Part shown: one piece after another, positions 17,227-26,102 of the stretch
Position numbering within the stretch: the first letter of the stretch is position 1
Layout: the number at the start of each line of letters is the position of its first letter
The notes under the pieces: generated by a model
Seen by the model: the letters and a program-made list of their open reading frames with translations, nothing else
Database searches by the model: none
What the model was told of the DNA's origin: nothing
Program-made: the position numbers and the translations under genes
Source: DATFVA01 sp963771705
GTDB lineage: Bacteria > Bacteroidota > Ignavibacteria > Ignavibacteriales > Ignavibacteriaceae
NCBI GenBank assembly: GCA_963771705.1
Contig: CAVYUP010000001.1
Location: 1 to 64,000 of the forward strand
Length of the DNA stretch: 64,000 nt
Direction of reading: 5' to 3'

Positions 17227-18681
17227 ATGAAAAAGATACTTTTAATAGCAGCACTAATCATAACAGGTCTGAGTTTTCAGACCAGAGCCCAGGATTATTA
17301 TGACCGGGGTTATGATGATAGTTATAACTATGGCGGTTATGACAACAATGACGGTTTCGGTTACTTTTATTCTCAGCTGTCACCGTATGGTTCTTGGATT
17401 GAATTCGGTGATGGGGTTTATGGATGGAAACCTGTTCAGATGAGATCCGGGTGGGCTCCTTACGCTAACGGACGCTGGATATGGACTTCAGATGGATGGT
17501 ACTGGGATTCATACGAGCCATACGGGTATATCGTTTACCACTACGGCAGATGGTATTTTGATGATTATTATGGCTGGATCTGGATACCTGATTACCAATG
17601 GGCTCCTGCATGGGTAGAATGGAGATATGATAACAATTATATAGGCTGGGCACCTCTGCCTCCTTATGCGGTATTCTCTGTCTCAATAGGTATACATTTT
17701 ACACACTCATATTATACTCCGTATTCACACTGGAATTTTGTAAGATATAATTACTTCTGCGATCCATATGTTTATAAGCATTATGCAGGCCCTAAATACA
17801 AATATAGAATCTACTCAGGAACCAAAGTGAGAAATAATTATGGGTTCAGAAACGGAAGAGTCGTAAATCGCGGAGTAGATGTAGGCTTAATAAGACAACG
17901 CGGCAAGGTAGATATCCGTGAGAGAAAGATAAGAACAGTAACAGGACTGCGTGATATCAACGACAGAAACCGTGTTACCAATAATGAAGTAAGAACTTTT
18001 ATTCCCGATAGGAAAGATTTCACAAACGCCAGGGTTAAGGATATAAAGATTGAAAGAACGAACAGGAATACTGCACTGGAGACGTCGAAGCTGGAATTCG
18101 GAAGAAAAAATATTCAGAGAAATGAATCTCCTGCACAAAGAAAAGTGGATAAAAAACCTGCACAGGAAGTGAAAAGAACACAGGATACCCGTATCCAGAA
18201 AGCTGATCCGCGCGGAACGGTCGGGCAGGAAAGGAAAACTCCGGAAAAGAGAACGGTTCCTGATAACCGGGTAAATCCGAATGAAAGACGGGATGTTAAA
18301 ACACCGGTCAGGAAAGAACCTGTAAAGAAAGAAACCAGAACTGTGCAGCCGAACAGGTCAGTTGCTCCTAATAAGACTGTCATTCCGAACAGAACAGTTG
18401 CGCCGAACAGAACGGTAACACCAAATAAAACAGTAGCACCGAACAGAACTGAACAGAAAGTAGAGAAGAGAGTGAACGAGAGGATTCAGCAGAAGTCGCA
18501 GCCGCCCAGACAGGCAGCAAAATCAACTCCTCCTGTTCAAAAGAGAACCGAAGTTAAGGTAAACCGTTCTCCGAATACAAGCCGTTCTTCGGGAAGAAGT
18601 TCAACTGTTCAGCGCCAGAATGACAGCAGAACGAAATCAGAACAAAAAAGAGAAACCAGCAGCGGAAGAAGTCGTAGATAA
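17227..18681 (+). CDS. Exported Tyr/Trp-rich DUF6600-like protein with disordered basic tail
   Basis: A 484-residue protein with a signal peptide (cut likely after TRA at about 21). Residues 25-200 are extraordinarily rich in Tyr, Trp and Gly, with recurring units such as YGSWIEF, GRWIWTSDGWYW, GRWYFDDYYGWIW and YIGWAPLPPY. This is the pattern of DUF6600 proteins. From about 300 the chain is Lys/Arg/Pro/Thr-rich and low in complexity, with repeated APNRTV/TPNKTV units (about 380-425), so it is probably disordered. Function is unknown; periplasmic or surface location is inferred from the signal. GAGG lies 7 bases before the ATG. A strong terminator follows, so it is a single-gene unit. Confidence 0.82.
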   Translation: MKKILLIAALIITGLSFQTRAQDYYDRGYDDSYNYGGYDNNDGFGYFYSQLSPYGSWIEFGDGVYGWKPVQMRSGWAPYANGRWIWTSDGWYWDSYEPYGYIVYHYGRWYFDDYYGWIWIPDYQWAPAWVEWRYDNNYIGWAPLPPYAVFSVSIGIHFTHSYYTPYSHWNFVRYNYFCDPYVYKHYAGPKYKYRIYSGTKVRNNYGFRNGRVVNRGVDVGLIRQRGKVDIRERKIRTVTGLRDINDRNRVTNNEVRTFIPDRKDFTNARVKDIKIERTNRNTALETSKLEFGRKNIQRNESPAQRKVDKKPAQEVKRTQDTRIQKADPRGTVGQERKTPEKRTVPDNRVNPNERRDVKTPVRKEPVKKETRTVQPNRSVAPNKTVIPNRTVAPNRTVTPNKTVAPNRTEQKVEKRVNERIQQKSQPPRQAAKSTPPVQKRTEVKVNRSPNTSRSSGRSSTVQRQNDSRTKSEQKRETSSGRSRR

Positions 18682-18710
18682 CCCGCTCCGTTTTTCTGGT
18701 CCTCTCCTCC

Positions 18711-18745
18711 AAAAAGTACCGGTTTAACTGCCGGTACTTTTTTTA
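18711..18745 (+). terminator. Rho-independent terminator after the DUF6600-like gene
   Basis: AAAAAGTACCGG at 18711-18722 and CCGGTACTTTTT from 18731 form a perfect 12-bp stem (the outer pairs are A-T) with the 8-base loop TTTAACTG. The 3' side runs into a tract of nine T. It lies 30 bases after the stop at 18681. Confidence 0.9.
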
Positions 18746-18895
18746 TATCTCGTCAGCCTTTTTGTAATATATATCCTTTTACATATCAGTTTTGTGAATA
18801 TTTTTATCACAAGTGAGAATCATAATAATATTTCTTTCCTTATTAATTAAATATCTGCAGAAATTGAAGGATTTATGAGGTTTTTGCTCATCTGC

Positions 18896-18945
18896 AGTGT
18901 GCCTTTAGTGGCACATTATGTGGGTATTTAATACGTTTGTAATAG
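18896..18945 (+). promoter_or_regulatory. Candidate promoter and palindromic operator of the malic enzyme gene
   Basis: TACGTTTG at 18932-18939 fits the Bacteroidota -7 consensus TAnnTTTG. Just upstream TGTGCC (18898-18903) and GGCACA (18910-18915) form a perfect inverted repeat around TTTAGT, extendable to 8 bp with one wobble pair. There is no T run, so it is not a terminator. Its place near the expected -33 region suggests a regulator binding site. The rest of the 301-base gap upstream of the gene is AT-rich and shows no gene. Transcription would start near 18945, some 40 bases before the ATG. Confidence 0.5.
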
Positions 18946-18982
18946 AATTCTAATTCAAAAAGGTGAATGGAGAACATATACA

Positions 18983-21271
18983 ATGAAAATTAGTAAAGAA
19001 GAAGCTCTTGAGTATCATAGTCAGGGCAGGCGCGGCAAAATTGAAGTCGTAGCCACCAAGCCATGTCTTACTTCAAGAGATCTGTCATTAGCTTATACTC
19101 CGGGGGTGGCCGAACCTTGCAGAGAGATAGCGAAGAATGATGACGACGTTTATAAATACACAGCTAAGGGGAACCTGGTGGCTGTAGTTTCCAACGGAAC
19201 GGCTGTACTCGGACTGGGTGATATTGGTCCACACGCCGGCAAACCGGTCATGGAGGGTAAAGGAGTATTATTTAAAAGATTTGCGGATATAGATGTTTTT
19301 GACATCGAACTTAAAAGCAAAGATCCAAAGGAAATTATTCGCGCGGTTGAGCTTTTGGAGCCTACTTTCGGGGGAATAAACCTTGAGGATATTAAGGCCC
19401 CTGAATGTTTTGAGATTGAGGAGACTCTCAAGAAATCGATGAACATTCCTGTTTTCCACGATGACCAGCACGGTACAGCGATAATTTCATGCGCCGCTCT
19501 TATAAATGCTGCTGAACTGGCAAATAAAAAACTTGAAGATCTTAAGATTGTTGTTAATGGAGCGGGCGCTGCTGCTATTTCCTGCTGTAAATTATATATG
19601 ATGGCTGGTGCGAAAAGAGAAAATATCTTTATGTATGATACGAAGGGACTTATCCACAAGGGCAGAAAGGACCTTAATAAATACAAGGAAATATTTGCTC
19701 AGGATAAGGATTCAGGTACGCTGGCTGATGGTATGGTCAATGCTGATGTGTTTATCGGACTGTCGATCGGCGGAGTTGTCTCACAGGATATGATCAAAGC
19801 TATGGCTAAGAATCCTATAGTGTTCGCTATGGCTAATCCTGATCCGGAGATCACCTACGAGGATGCTGTTGCTGTGCGTGACGATTTGATTATGGCCACC
19901 GGCAGAAGTGATTATCCTAACCAGGTGAACAACGTACTTGGTTTCCCGTTTATATTCAGAGGTGCGCTTGATGTTAAAGCCTCGGCTATAAATGAGGAGA
20001 TGAAGATGGCTGCAACCAGGGCGCTTGCAGAACTTGCTAAGAAAAAGGTTCCTGAGATGGTGATAAATGCATACGGAGGACTCGATTTTGAGTTCGGACG
20101 TGACTATATCATACCAAAGCCTTTTGATCCGCGCGTTCTGTGGCATGTCGCTCCTGCTGTTGCTAAGGCGGCTATAGAGACCGGCGTTGCTCGTCAGCCT
20201 ATCGACAACTGGGAAAAGTATGAAGAAGAACTGAAGGAAAGGCTCGGGTTATCTAAAGAGGTAATCAGGGTAATGATTCATAAGGCAAAAGAAGATCCCA
20301 GGAAAGTAGTTTATCCTGAAGGCGAAGAGGAGAAGATTATAAGGGCCGCTCATGCTTCTTATAACGAGGGTATTGCGTTCCCGATTCTTCTCGGTAATGA
20401 ATTTAATATAAGAAAAGCTATAACCGATCTCGGCTATGAACAGAATGAATTTACTATTATCGATCCTGCAACAAGTCCAAAACGCGGTGATTATGCTACA
20501 GCATTCTATAAGAAACGTCAGAGAAAAGGCGCTACTTTAAAGGAAGCGAAGGACTTAATAGCTGATCCGAATTATTTTGGATCGATGATGGTTGAGATGG
20601 GCGACGCGGATGCTTTAATAAGCGGACTCACTTCTCACTATCCCGCTACAATTAAACCTGCTCTGCACTGTGTTGGCGTTAAGGAAGGCTTTAAGGTGGT
20701 CTCCGGTATGTATATAGTTGTCACTACAAAGCGTGCATATTTCTTTGCCGATACTACGGTTAATATAAATCCTACTTCAGATCAGCTGGCTGAGATTGCC
20801 ATAACTGCAGCCGATACGGTGAAAGCCTTCGATCTTGTACCGAGGGTTGCTATGCTTTCTTTCAGTAATTTCGGCAGTTCAAAGTATCCTGAGTCGATTA
20901 AGGTGAAGAAAGCCGTGGAAGTCGTTAAGAATCTTCGTCCCGACATAATGATTGACGGCGAAATGCAGGCAGACACTGCGCTGGTTCCTCAGATAATTGG
21001 AAATGATTTCCCGTTCAGTTCCCTTAAAGGTGGAGCTAATGTGCTTATATTCCCCGATCTTAATTCGGGAAACATAGCTTATAAACTTATGGCAAGGATC
21101 GGCGGAGCTACTGTTATAGGCCCTATTCTGCGTGGAATGAATAAACCCATCCACGTTCTTCAGAGAGGCGCAACAGTTGATGATATCATCAATATGACGG
21201 CAATTGCTGTTGTAGATTCCCTGCATCTTGTAAAACCCTCTAAAAAGGTTCACGAAGAAGCATTGGTATAA
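18983..21271 (+). CDS. maeB: NADP-dependent malic enzyme fused to a phosphotransacetylase-like domain
   Basis: Oxidatively decarboxylates malate to pyruvate, supplying NADPH and linking the TCA cycle to gluconeogenesis. Residues about 1-415 are the malic enzyme: SLAYTPGVAEPCREI, NGTAVLGLGDIGP, the VFHDDQHGTAI motif with the metal ligands, and a GAGAAAISC nucleotide-binding loop. Residues about 430-755 match phosphotransacetylase (KVVYPEGEEEKI, late ANVLIFPDLNSGN). In MaeB proteins this second half usually senses acetyl-CoA rather than acting as a transferase. At 762 aa it is the standard fusion length. GGAG lies about 14 bases before the ATG. It stands alone between two strong terminators. 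Confidence 0.96.
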   Translation: MKISKEEALEYHSQGRRGKIEVVATKPCLTSRDLSLAYTPGVAEPCREIAKNDDDVYKYTAKGNLVAVVSNGTAVLGLGDIGPHAGKPVMEGKGVLFKRFADIDVFDIELKSKDPKEIIRAVELLEPTFGGINLEDIKAPECFEIEETLKKSMNIPVFHDDQHGTAIISCAALINAAELANKKLEDLKIVVNGAGAAAISCCKLYMMAGAKRENIFMYDTKGLIHKGRKDLNKYKEIFAQDKDSGTLADGMVNADVFIGLSIGGVVSQDMIKAMAKNPIVFAMANPDPEITYEDAVAVRDDLIMATGRSDYPNQVNNVLGFPFIFRGALDVKASAINEEMKMAATRALAELAKKKVPEMVINAYGGLDFEFGRDYIIPKPFDPRVLWHVAPAVAKAAIETGVARQPIDNWEKYEEELKERLGLSKEVIRVMIHKAKEDPRKVVYPEGEEEKIIRAAHASYNEGIAFPILLGNEFNIRKAITDLGYEQNEFTIIDPATSPKRGDYATAFYKKRQRKGATLKEAKDLIADPNYFGSMMVEMGDADALISGLTSHYPATIKPALHCVGVKEGFKVVSGMYIVVTTKRAYFFADTTVNINPTSDQLAEIAITAADTVKAFDLVPRVAMLSFSNFGSSKYPESIKVKKAVEVVKNLRPDIMIDGEMQADTALVPQIIGNDFPFSSLKGGANVLIFPDLNSGNIAYKLMARIGGATVIGPILRGMNKPIHVLQRGATVDDIINMTAIAVVDSLHLVKPSKKVHEEALV

Positions 21272-21290
21272 TAACTAATAAAAGTTATTG

Positions 21291-21331
21291 AAGCAGGCTT
21301 GGCAATCTGATTTGCCGGCCTGCTTTTTTTT
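21291..21331 (+). terminator. Rho-independent terminator after maeB
   Basis: AAGCAGGC (21291-21298) pairs with GCCTGCTT (21318-21325). An inner stem GGCAA/TTGCC continues it with a small internal loop, followed by eight or more T. It begins 20 bases after the maeB stop. Confidence 0.92.
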
Positions 21332-21515
21332 GCCATGCAGGTTCTCCTCCCATTGTTTCAAGTTCAAATTAGCATACCCCCCAGCGTTAATTCCTCTCCT
21401 GATATATCCCATTGAAATGGTTCAATAAAAAGCTTAACTGATTTGATCCTCCGGAGTAATACACTCTTCGAAAATTGTACATCAGGAATGATCAATAGGA
21501 ATTTAATGTTGATTC

Positions 21516-21592
21516 AACGTATTCAGAACGTATTCAGAACGTATTCAGAACGTATTCAGAACTATTTCAGAACGTTTTCAGAACGTTTTCAG
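21516..21592 (+). repeat. Seven-copy 11-bp tandem repeat
   Basis: Consensus AACGTATTCAG repeated head to tail seven times. Copies 1-4 are identical, copy 5 is AACTATTTCAG, and copies 6 and 7 are AACGTTTTCAG. The array lies in the 524-base gap between maeB and the OB-fold lipoprotein (21272-21795), which otherwise holds the maeB terminator and nothing gene-like that I accept. The 11-bp period is close to one DNA helical turn, so the CAG/CTG faces line up on one side of the helix. Near-identical units imply recent slippage or selection. Confidence 0.95.
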
Positions 21593-21795
21593 ATACTATT
21601 TGTTCCGTATCTATCCTCTGTCAGAGGTATTGATATCTGTCATATAATAGGATAACCTTGCCTTAGAAATCAGAAGTGCCCTTCTTACGTGAAACCCGCA
21701 GAGTTAATAATTAGGAGAAATATGAGAATATTATGGAAGGATTATAAAAAAGGGCAGAAAAGAATTTCTCCATCTGCCCGTAATAAAAAGTCAGT

Positions 21796-22488
21796 TTATT
21801 GTTCTTTAACGGTAGCGTTTGAAAGAAGAACGGGGTAGGAGTATCCGGCACCAAAATCCTGGTTGATCTCAACAGTACCTTCAACAACAACTATATTGCC
21901 TGCCTTAGTTGAATCAGGACTTGTAACCATCAGGTCAAAATCATTCCCGCTTCCGGTTCCATCCTGGATGTGAATCCAGTTACGCCCCATGATATTAGGA
22001 TTGTACCTAACAACTTTACCTTTAACCTTAACAGTCTGACCGTTTAATTGATCTTTCTCTGCATATATCTGAGCGACAGTTTTTCCATCTTTCAAAGGCT
22101 CGATATTTACATCCTGTTTAGCCTGGTTTACCTGTGGATGAGCAACAGGCTGCTGGGCTGATGGGGGAGTTGGCGAAATATCCTGCACAAATAAAACTGA
22201 ATCAAATGTTCTGTCCAGAGCTTCGCTTTTGAAGTTTTTCATTTCCATACTCTTGGAGAAGTAGAGAGTCTGTCCCTTTTCTGGCTGCATCTTTGTTACT
22301 GCTATCCAGAATTCATTACCATTCTCAGAAGCTTTTATGTATGTGTAATTAGGGGTTTGAATGAAGTCAGCTACTGTAATTTTATGAGTTCCGGCTGGAA
22401 GGTTTTCATTTGCTTCTTCACTTTTATTTTCACAAGCTGTGAATGTAACCATTAAGGCTATCAGGATAAGGGGGAGGATTCTTTTCAT
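21796..22488 (-). CDS. Lipoprotein with OB-fold domain
   Basis: A 230-residue lipoprotein. The start ATG at 22488 is chosen because AGGTGAT lies 8 bases upstream and the following MKRILPLILIALMVTFTAC gives a signal peptide with lipobox cysteine at 19. The frame extends another 32 residues upstream without a ribosome site. Residues about 35-105 form an uncharacterised beta-rich part, then a Pro/Gln linker. Residues about 145-230 resemble the bacterial OB fold (LNGQTVKVKGKVV, NWIHIQDGTG, VVVEGTVEI). Similar OB-fold lipoproteins occur in Bacteroidota and Deltaproteobacteria. Binding partner unknown. It is divergent from nuoA, 220 bases apart. Confidence 0.75.
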   Translation of the reverse strand: MKRILPLILIALMVTFTACENKSEEANENLPAGTHKITVADFIQTPNYTYIKASENGNEFWIAVTKMQPEKGQTLYFSKSMEMKNFKSEALDRTFDSVLFVQDISPTPPSAQQPVAHPQVNQAKQDVNIEPLKDGKTVAQIYAEKDQLNGQTVKVKGKVVRYNPNIMGRNWIHIQDGTGSGNDFDLMVTSPDSTKAGNIVVVEGTVEINQDFGAGYSYPVLLSNATVKEQ

Positions 22489-22711
22489 TTTTATCACCTT
22501 TTTAATCATATGTTTTATATTTATAGTTAAGAAATATCTATTAAATATACACAAACAAAACGACATACATAAGTTAAAAAACAAAGGATGTCTCTCAGGG
22601 TTTATAGGAGTTTTTTAACCTGCATCACAATCCCTTCTTCAAATGTTGTATAATTTAGCTTCCACTAAACAATATTGATTCTCTGAATTATTAAAATCTG
22701 AGGAGAAGATT

Positions 22712-23143
22712 TTGTTCATAGCTTCTACTCAACAATCCTTTGAACTTTGGCCCCTGCTGGTATATGCAGCCCTGGTACTACTGATAGTAGGGGGAATGCT
22801 TGCTGCATCCTACTTCCTCGGACAGAGACATAACGAAACACAAACAGATACTATTTTTGAGTCTGGTATTAAATCCACCGGGGATGCAAGACTGCGCTTT
22901 CCCGTTCATTTCTATATAGTCGCGATGTTTTTTGTCATCTTCGACCTCGAATCAGCAATTATTATTTCATGGGCTATCGCCTTCCGGGATATCGGCTGGG
23001 GAGGCTATATAGGTGCGGCTATTTTTATTGCTGTGCTGCTTGTTGTGTTGTTATATGAATGGAGAATCGGCGCTCTGGATTTTGGCCCCAGCGGAAAGAA
23101 AATATTAAAAGAATATCACAGAAGAATAAAGAACGGAAAGTAA
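22712..23143 (+). CDS. nuoA: NADH-quinone oxidoreductase subunit A
   Basis: Small membrane subunit of complex I at the junction of the hydrophilic and membrane arms, near the quinone channel. Three transmembrane helices at about 10-35, 70-90 and 98-118 are visible. The conserved loop FESGIKSTGDARLRF and the acidic FDLESA in helix 2 are diagnostic. The start is TTG, supported by AGGAG 7 bases upstream. The 143-residue protein has a normal core with a basic C-terminal tail. It opens a 13-gene operon running without a break to 37309. The 220-base gap upstream must hold the operon promoter, but I see no convincing consensus. Confidence 0.96.
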   Translation: MFIASTQQSFELWPLLVYAALVLLIVGGMLAASYFLGQRHNETQTDTIFESGIKSTGDARLRFPVHFYIVAMFFVIFDLESAIIISWAIAFRDIGWGGYIGAAIFIAVLLVVLLYEWRIGALDFGPSGKKILKEYHRRIKNGK

Positions 23144-23150
23144 ATATTAT

Positions 23151-23789
23151 ATGAGATGGTGGCTGACGAATACAATGGACCCTGTTAAAACGGTGGACGG
23201 CAGCGGATCGTTTGAACAGGCTGTTCAGCAGACTGTGGTTTTAAGTAAGCTTGAATCATTGATCGCATGGGGACGGCAGAATTCTATGTGGCCGTTTAAC
23301 TTCGGATTGTCATGCTGTTATGTTGAAATGGCAACGAGTATTACCAGTAAATACGATATAGCCAGATTCGGAGCCGAAGTAATTCGCGGAACTCCCCGTG
23401 AAGCGGATGTAATGATAATAGCAGGTACTGTTTTTATAAAGATGGCGCCTGTCATAAAACGTTTGTACGAACAGATGATGGAGCCCCGATGGGTAATTTC
23501 AATGGGTTCCTGCGCAAATTCAGGCGGAATGTACGATATCTATAGCGTTGTGCAGGGAGTGGATAAATTTATGCCGGTTGATATGTATGTGCCCGGCTGT
23601 CCCCCTCGCCCCGATGCCTTCCTTGAAGGACTGGTTCTTCTTAGAGAGAGCGTCGGAAAAGAAAAAAGACCTTTGAGCTGGGCTGTCGGTCCCGGAGGAG
23701 TAGAGAAAGTTCCAAAAATTTCAATGAAAGTGAAGAAAAGGAGTGAAAGAATGAAGATGACAACCTTAAGGCCTCCTGACCAGGTTTAA
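23151..23789 (+). CDS. nuoB: NADH-quinone oxidoreductase subunit B
   Basis: Peripheral-arm subunit that binds cluster N2, the last 4Fe-4S centre before quinone. The ligands are all present: the adjacent pair C55 and C56 in GLSCCYVEM, C121 in SMGSCANSGG, and C150 in VPGCPPRPD. At 212 aa it carries a short basic C-terminal extension of about 30 residues after the family core. It lies 7 bases after nuoA and 25 before nuoCD, so co-transcription is clear. Confidence 0.97.
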   Translation: MRWWLTNTMDPVKTVDGSGSFEQAVQQTVVLSKLESLIAWGRQNSMWPFNFGLSCCYVEMATSITSKYDIARFGAEVIRGTPREADVMIIAGTVFIKMAPVIKRLYEQMMEPRWVISMGSCANSGGMYDIYSVVQGVDKFMPVDMYVPGCPPRPDAFLEGLVLLRESVGKEKRPLSWAVGPGGVEKVPKISMKVKKRSERMKMTTLRPPDQV

Positions 23790-23814
23790 TCAGGATCATC
23801 TTCAGACGAAGTAT

Positions 23815-25557
23815 ATGGCAAACTCACTGCTGAATGAACTGAAAAAACAATTTAATGAAGACGGTTTCCGTTATGAGGAAACAAGGGATGCAGTCCCTAC
23901 AATATGGTTGAAGAGAGAAAAACTAACAGAAGTTTTGAGTTTCCTGAAAAATGATGTTATTAACCCATACAAGATGCTGTACGACCTTACTGCTATTGAC
24001 GAAAGAACCAAATCCCGCATCAATAAAACTCCAGCCAATGATTTTACTGTAGTTTACCAGCTTTTATCATTTGACCGTAACGAGGATGTCAGGATTAAGG
24101 TCCCTCTTATGGAAGACGACCTCATACTTCCTTCTATAACCCATCTCTGGCAGAATTCCGACTGGTATGAACGAGAGGTGTATGATATGTTCGGAATACG
24201 GTTTGAGGGTCATCCTCACCTTCGACGGCTTTTGATGCCTCAAACCTGGAAAGGTCATCCTTTAAGAAAAGAACATCCTGCCCGTGCAACTGAAATGGGC
24301 CCATTTTATTTACCAGAAGAAACCGCTTTGGATGAACAGGATGTGCTTCAGTTTAAGCCGGAGGATTGGGGACTTGCACGCGAGGATGATGAAGATCAGT
24401 TCATGTTCCTGAACCTTGGCCCTCAGCATCCCGGCACCCATGGAGTTCTGCGCCTCGTTCTGCAGCTTGATGGGGAAGAGATCCTTCATGTTGTCCCCGA
24501 TATTGGTTATCATCACCGCGGCGCGGAGAAGATGGGGGAGAGACAGTCTTGGCATACATATATTCCTTATACAGACCGGGTTGATTATCTTGGCGGAGTG
24601 CTGAACAACCTTCCATATGTGCTGGCTGTTGAGAAACTGGCCGGCATAGACGTTCCGCCCCGGGCTCAGGTAATAAGGGTTATGATGTGCGAATTCTTCA
24701 GAATAGCTTCTCACCTTGTTTGGTATGGTACTTTTGCGCAGGACCTTGGTATGATGTCTCCTGTGTTTTATATGTTCAGCGATCGCGAGAAGATCTTCGA
24801 TATAGTAGCCGCTGTATGCGGCGATAGAATGCATCCTAACTGGTTCCGCATAGGTGGGGTTGCACAGGACCTTCCCTACGGGTGGGAGAAGCTGGTTAGT
24901 GATTTTGTTAAATACCTCCCTCCAAGACTGAAAGATTATGATAACCTCGTTATGAAGAACAGAATATTTAAAGCGAGGACGGTCGGTATAGGTGTTTATG
25001 ATACTGCCGAAGCGATAGAATGGGGCGTTACGGGCCCCGGATTGAGAGCTACTGGCATGGACTGGGACTTCAGGAAAAAAAGGCCTTACTCTTCCTACGA
25101 TCAATTCGATTTTGATATACCTGTAGGGAAGAACGGCGACTGCTACGACCGTGGGATGGTTCGTGTTGAAGAAATGAGGCAGAGTCTAAGAATTATTGAA
25201 CAGTGCATGAAGAATATGCCGGAGGGTAATTATAAATCTGAGCACCCGCTTACAACACCACCTATGAAGCAGTATACAATGCACGACATTGAAACCCTTA
25301 TCACCCATTTTCTGAATGTAAGCTGGGGCCCGGTTATTCCGGAAGGAGAAGCGTTTGCGGGAATTGAAGCTTCAAAAGGCAATAACGGTTATTATGTTGT
25401 AAGCAATGGCGACACTATTCCATACAGGGTACGCATTCGTACACCTTCTTTTCCCCATATTCAGATGGTCTCTTATATAAGCCGTGGGTATACGGTTGCA
25501 GATTTATTATCGATTCTCGGAAGTATCGATTTTGTTCTTGCGGATATTGACAGGTAG
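23815..25557 (+). CDS. nuoCD: NADH-quinone oxidoreductase fused subunits C and D
   Basis: A 580-residue fusion of the 30-kDa (NuoC) and 49-kDa (NuoD) subunits that form the quinone-binding pocket with NuoB. The NuoC part spans about 1-170, with DWYEREVYDMFGIRFEGHP and RRLLMPQTWKGHPLRKE. The NuoD part starts at about 190 with MFLNLGPQHPGTHGVLRL, whose first His lines the quinone site, and continues through GYHHRGAEKMGE, YTDRVDYLGG and the C-terminal VLADIDR. The same fusion is known in enterobacteria and several Bacteroidota, so it is not an assembly artefact. Confidence 0.97.
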   Translation: MANSLLNELKKQFNEDGFRYEETRDAVPTIWLKREKLTEVLSFLKNDVINPYKMLYDLTAIDERTKSRINKTPANDFTVVYQLLSFDRNEDVRIKVPLMEDDLILPSITHLWQNSDWYEREVYDMFGIRFEGHPHLRRLLMPQTWKGHPLRKEHPARATEMGPFYLPEETALDEQDVLQFKPEDWGLAREDDEDQFMFLNLGPQHPGTHGVLRLVLQLDGEEILHVVPDIGYHHRGAEKMGERQSWHTYIPYTDRVDYLGGVLNNLPYVLAVEKLAGIDVPPRAQVIRVMMCEFFRIASHLVWYGTFAQDLGMMSPVFYMFSDREKIFDIVAAVCGDRMHPNWFRIGGVAQDLPYGWEKLVSDFVKYLPPRLKDYDNLVMKNRIFKARTVGIGVYDTAEAIEWGVTGPGLRATGMDWDFRKKRPYSSYDQFDFDIPVGKNGDCYDRGMVRVEEMRQSLRIIEQCMKNMPEGNYKSEHPLTTPPMKQYTMHDIETLITHFLNVSWGPVIPEGEAFAGIEASKGNNGYYVVSNGDTIPYRVRIRTPSFPHIQMVSYISRGYTVADLLSILGSIDFVLADIDR

Positions 25558-25606
25558 GTGTAACCCTGCAATGTTTAACAATTAAAGCAGTAATAACTGA
25601 AAGCTG

Positions 25607-26071
25607 ATGTTAACTGAAGAAGAGAAAAAGGAAATAGATAATCACTTGAAAGAGTATCCGACCAAACGTGCCGGATGTATCGAAGCTCTGAAGGTGGTGC
25701 AGCAGAGGAAGAGATGGATCTCCGATGAAAGCCTTAATGATATCGCGGATTACCTGGAAATGACGGCAGATGAGCTCGATAGTGTTGCAACTTTCTATAA
25801 CCTTGTTTTCAGGAAACCTGTAGGGCGGCATGTTATCCTGATTTGTGATAGTATCAGCTGCTGGATCGTCGGCTATATGAAATTATATGAATACTTAAAC
25901 AAAACCCTGGGTATTTCATTCGGAGAAACTACAAAGGATGATAGGTTCACTCTGCTTCCGATTCCCTGTCTCGGTACCTGTGATCACGCTCCTGCATTAA
26001 TGATAGATAATGATCTTCACCGGGACCTGAGCCCTGATAAACTGGATGACATACTAAAGAAATATGAATGA
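25607..26071 (+). CDS. nuoE: NADH-quinone oxidoreductase subunit E
   Basis: The 24-kDa thioredoxin-fold subunit of the NADH dehydrogenase module, carrying 2Fe-2S cluster N1a. The four ligands are C80 and C85 (CDSISC) and C121 and C125 (CLGTC). The N-terminal helical part with GCIEALKVVQQRKRWIS and DSVATFYNLVFRKPVG is typical. At 154 aa it is complete. A 49-base spacer separates it from nuoCD, the longest gap in the operon after nuoA's leader, and nuoF follows after 31 bases. Its presence shows that the complex accepts electrons from NADH rather than only from ferredoxin. Confidence 0.96.
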   Translation: MLTEEEKKEIDNHLKEYPTKRAGCIEALKVVQQRKRWISDESLNDIADYLEMTADELDSVATFYNLVFRKPVGRHVILICDSISCWIVGYMKLYEYLNKTLGISFGETTKDDRFTLLPIPCLGTCDHAPALMIDNDLHRDLSPDKLDDILKKYE

Positions 26072-26102
26072 AAGAATGACGAATGCTGAATAGAATGTAA
26101 AC

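Noticed and set aside
21516..21592. CRISPR array
   Set aside because: The units are 11 bp with no spacers; it is a pure tandem repeat.
21443..21655. 70-codon plus-strand frame covering the 11-bp repeats
   Set aside because: The apparent protein repeat is a by-product of the DNA repeat; no ribosome site and no family.
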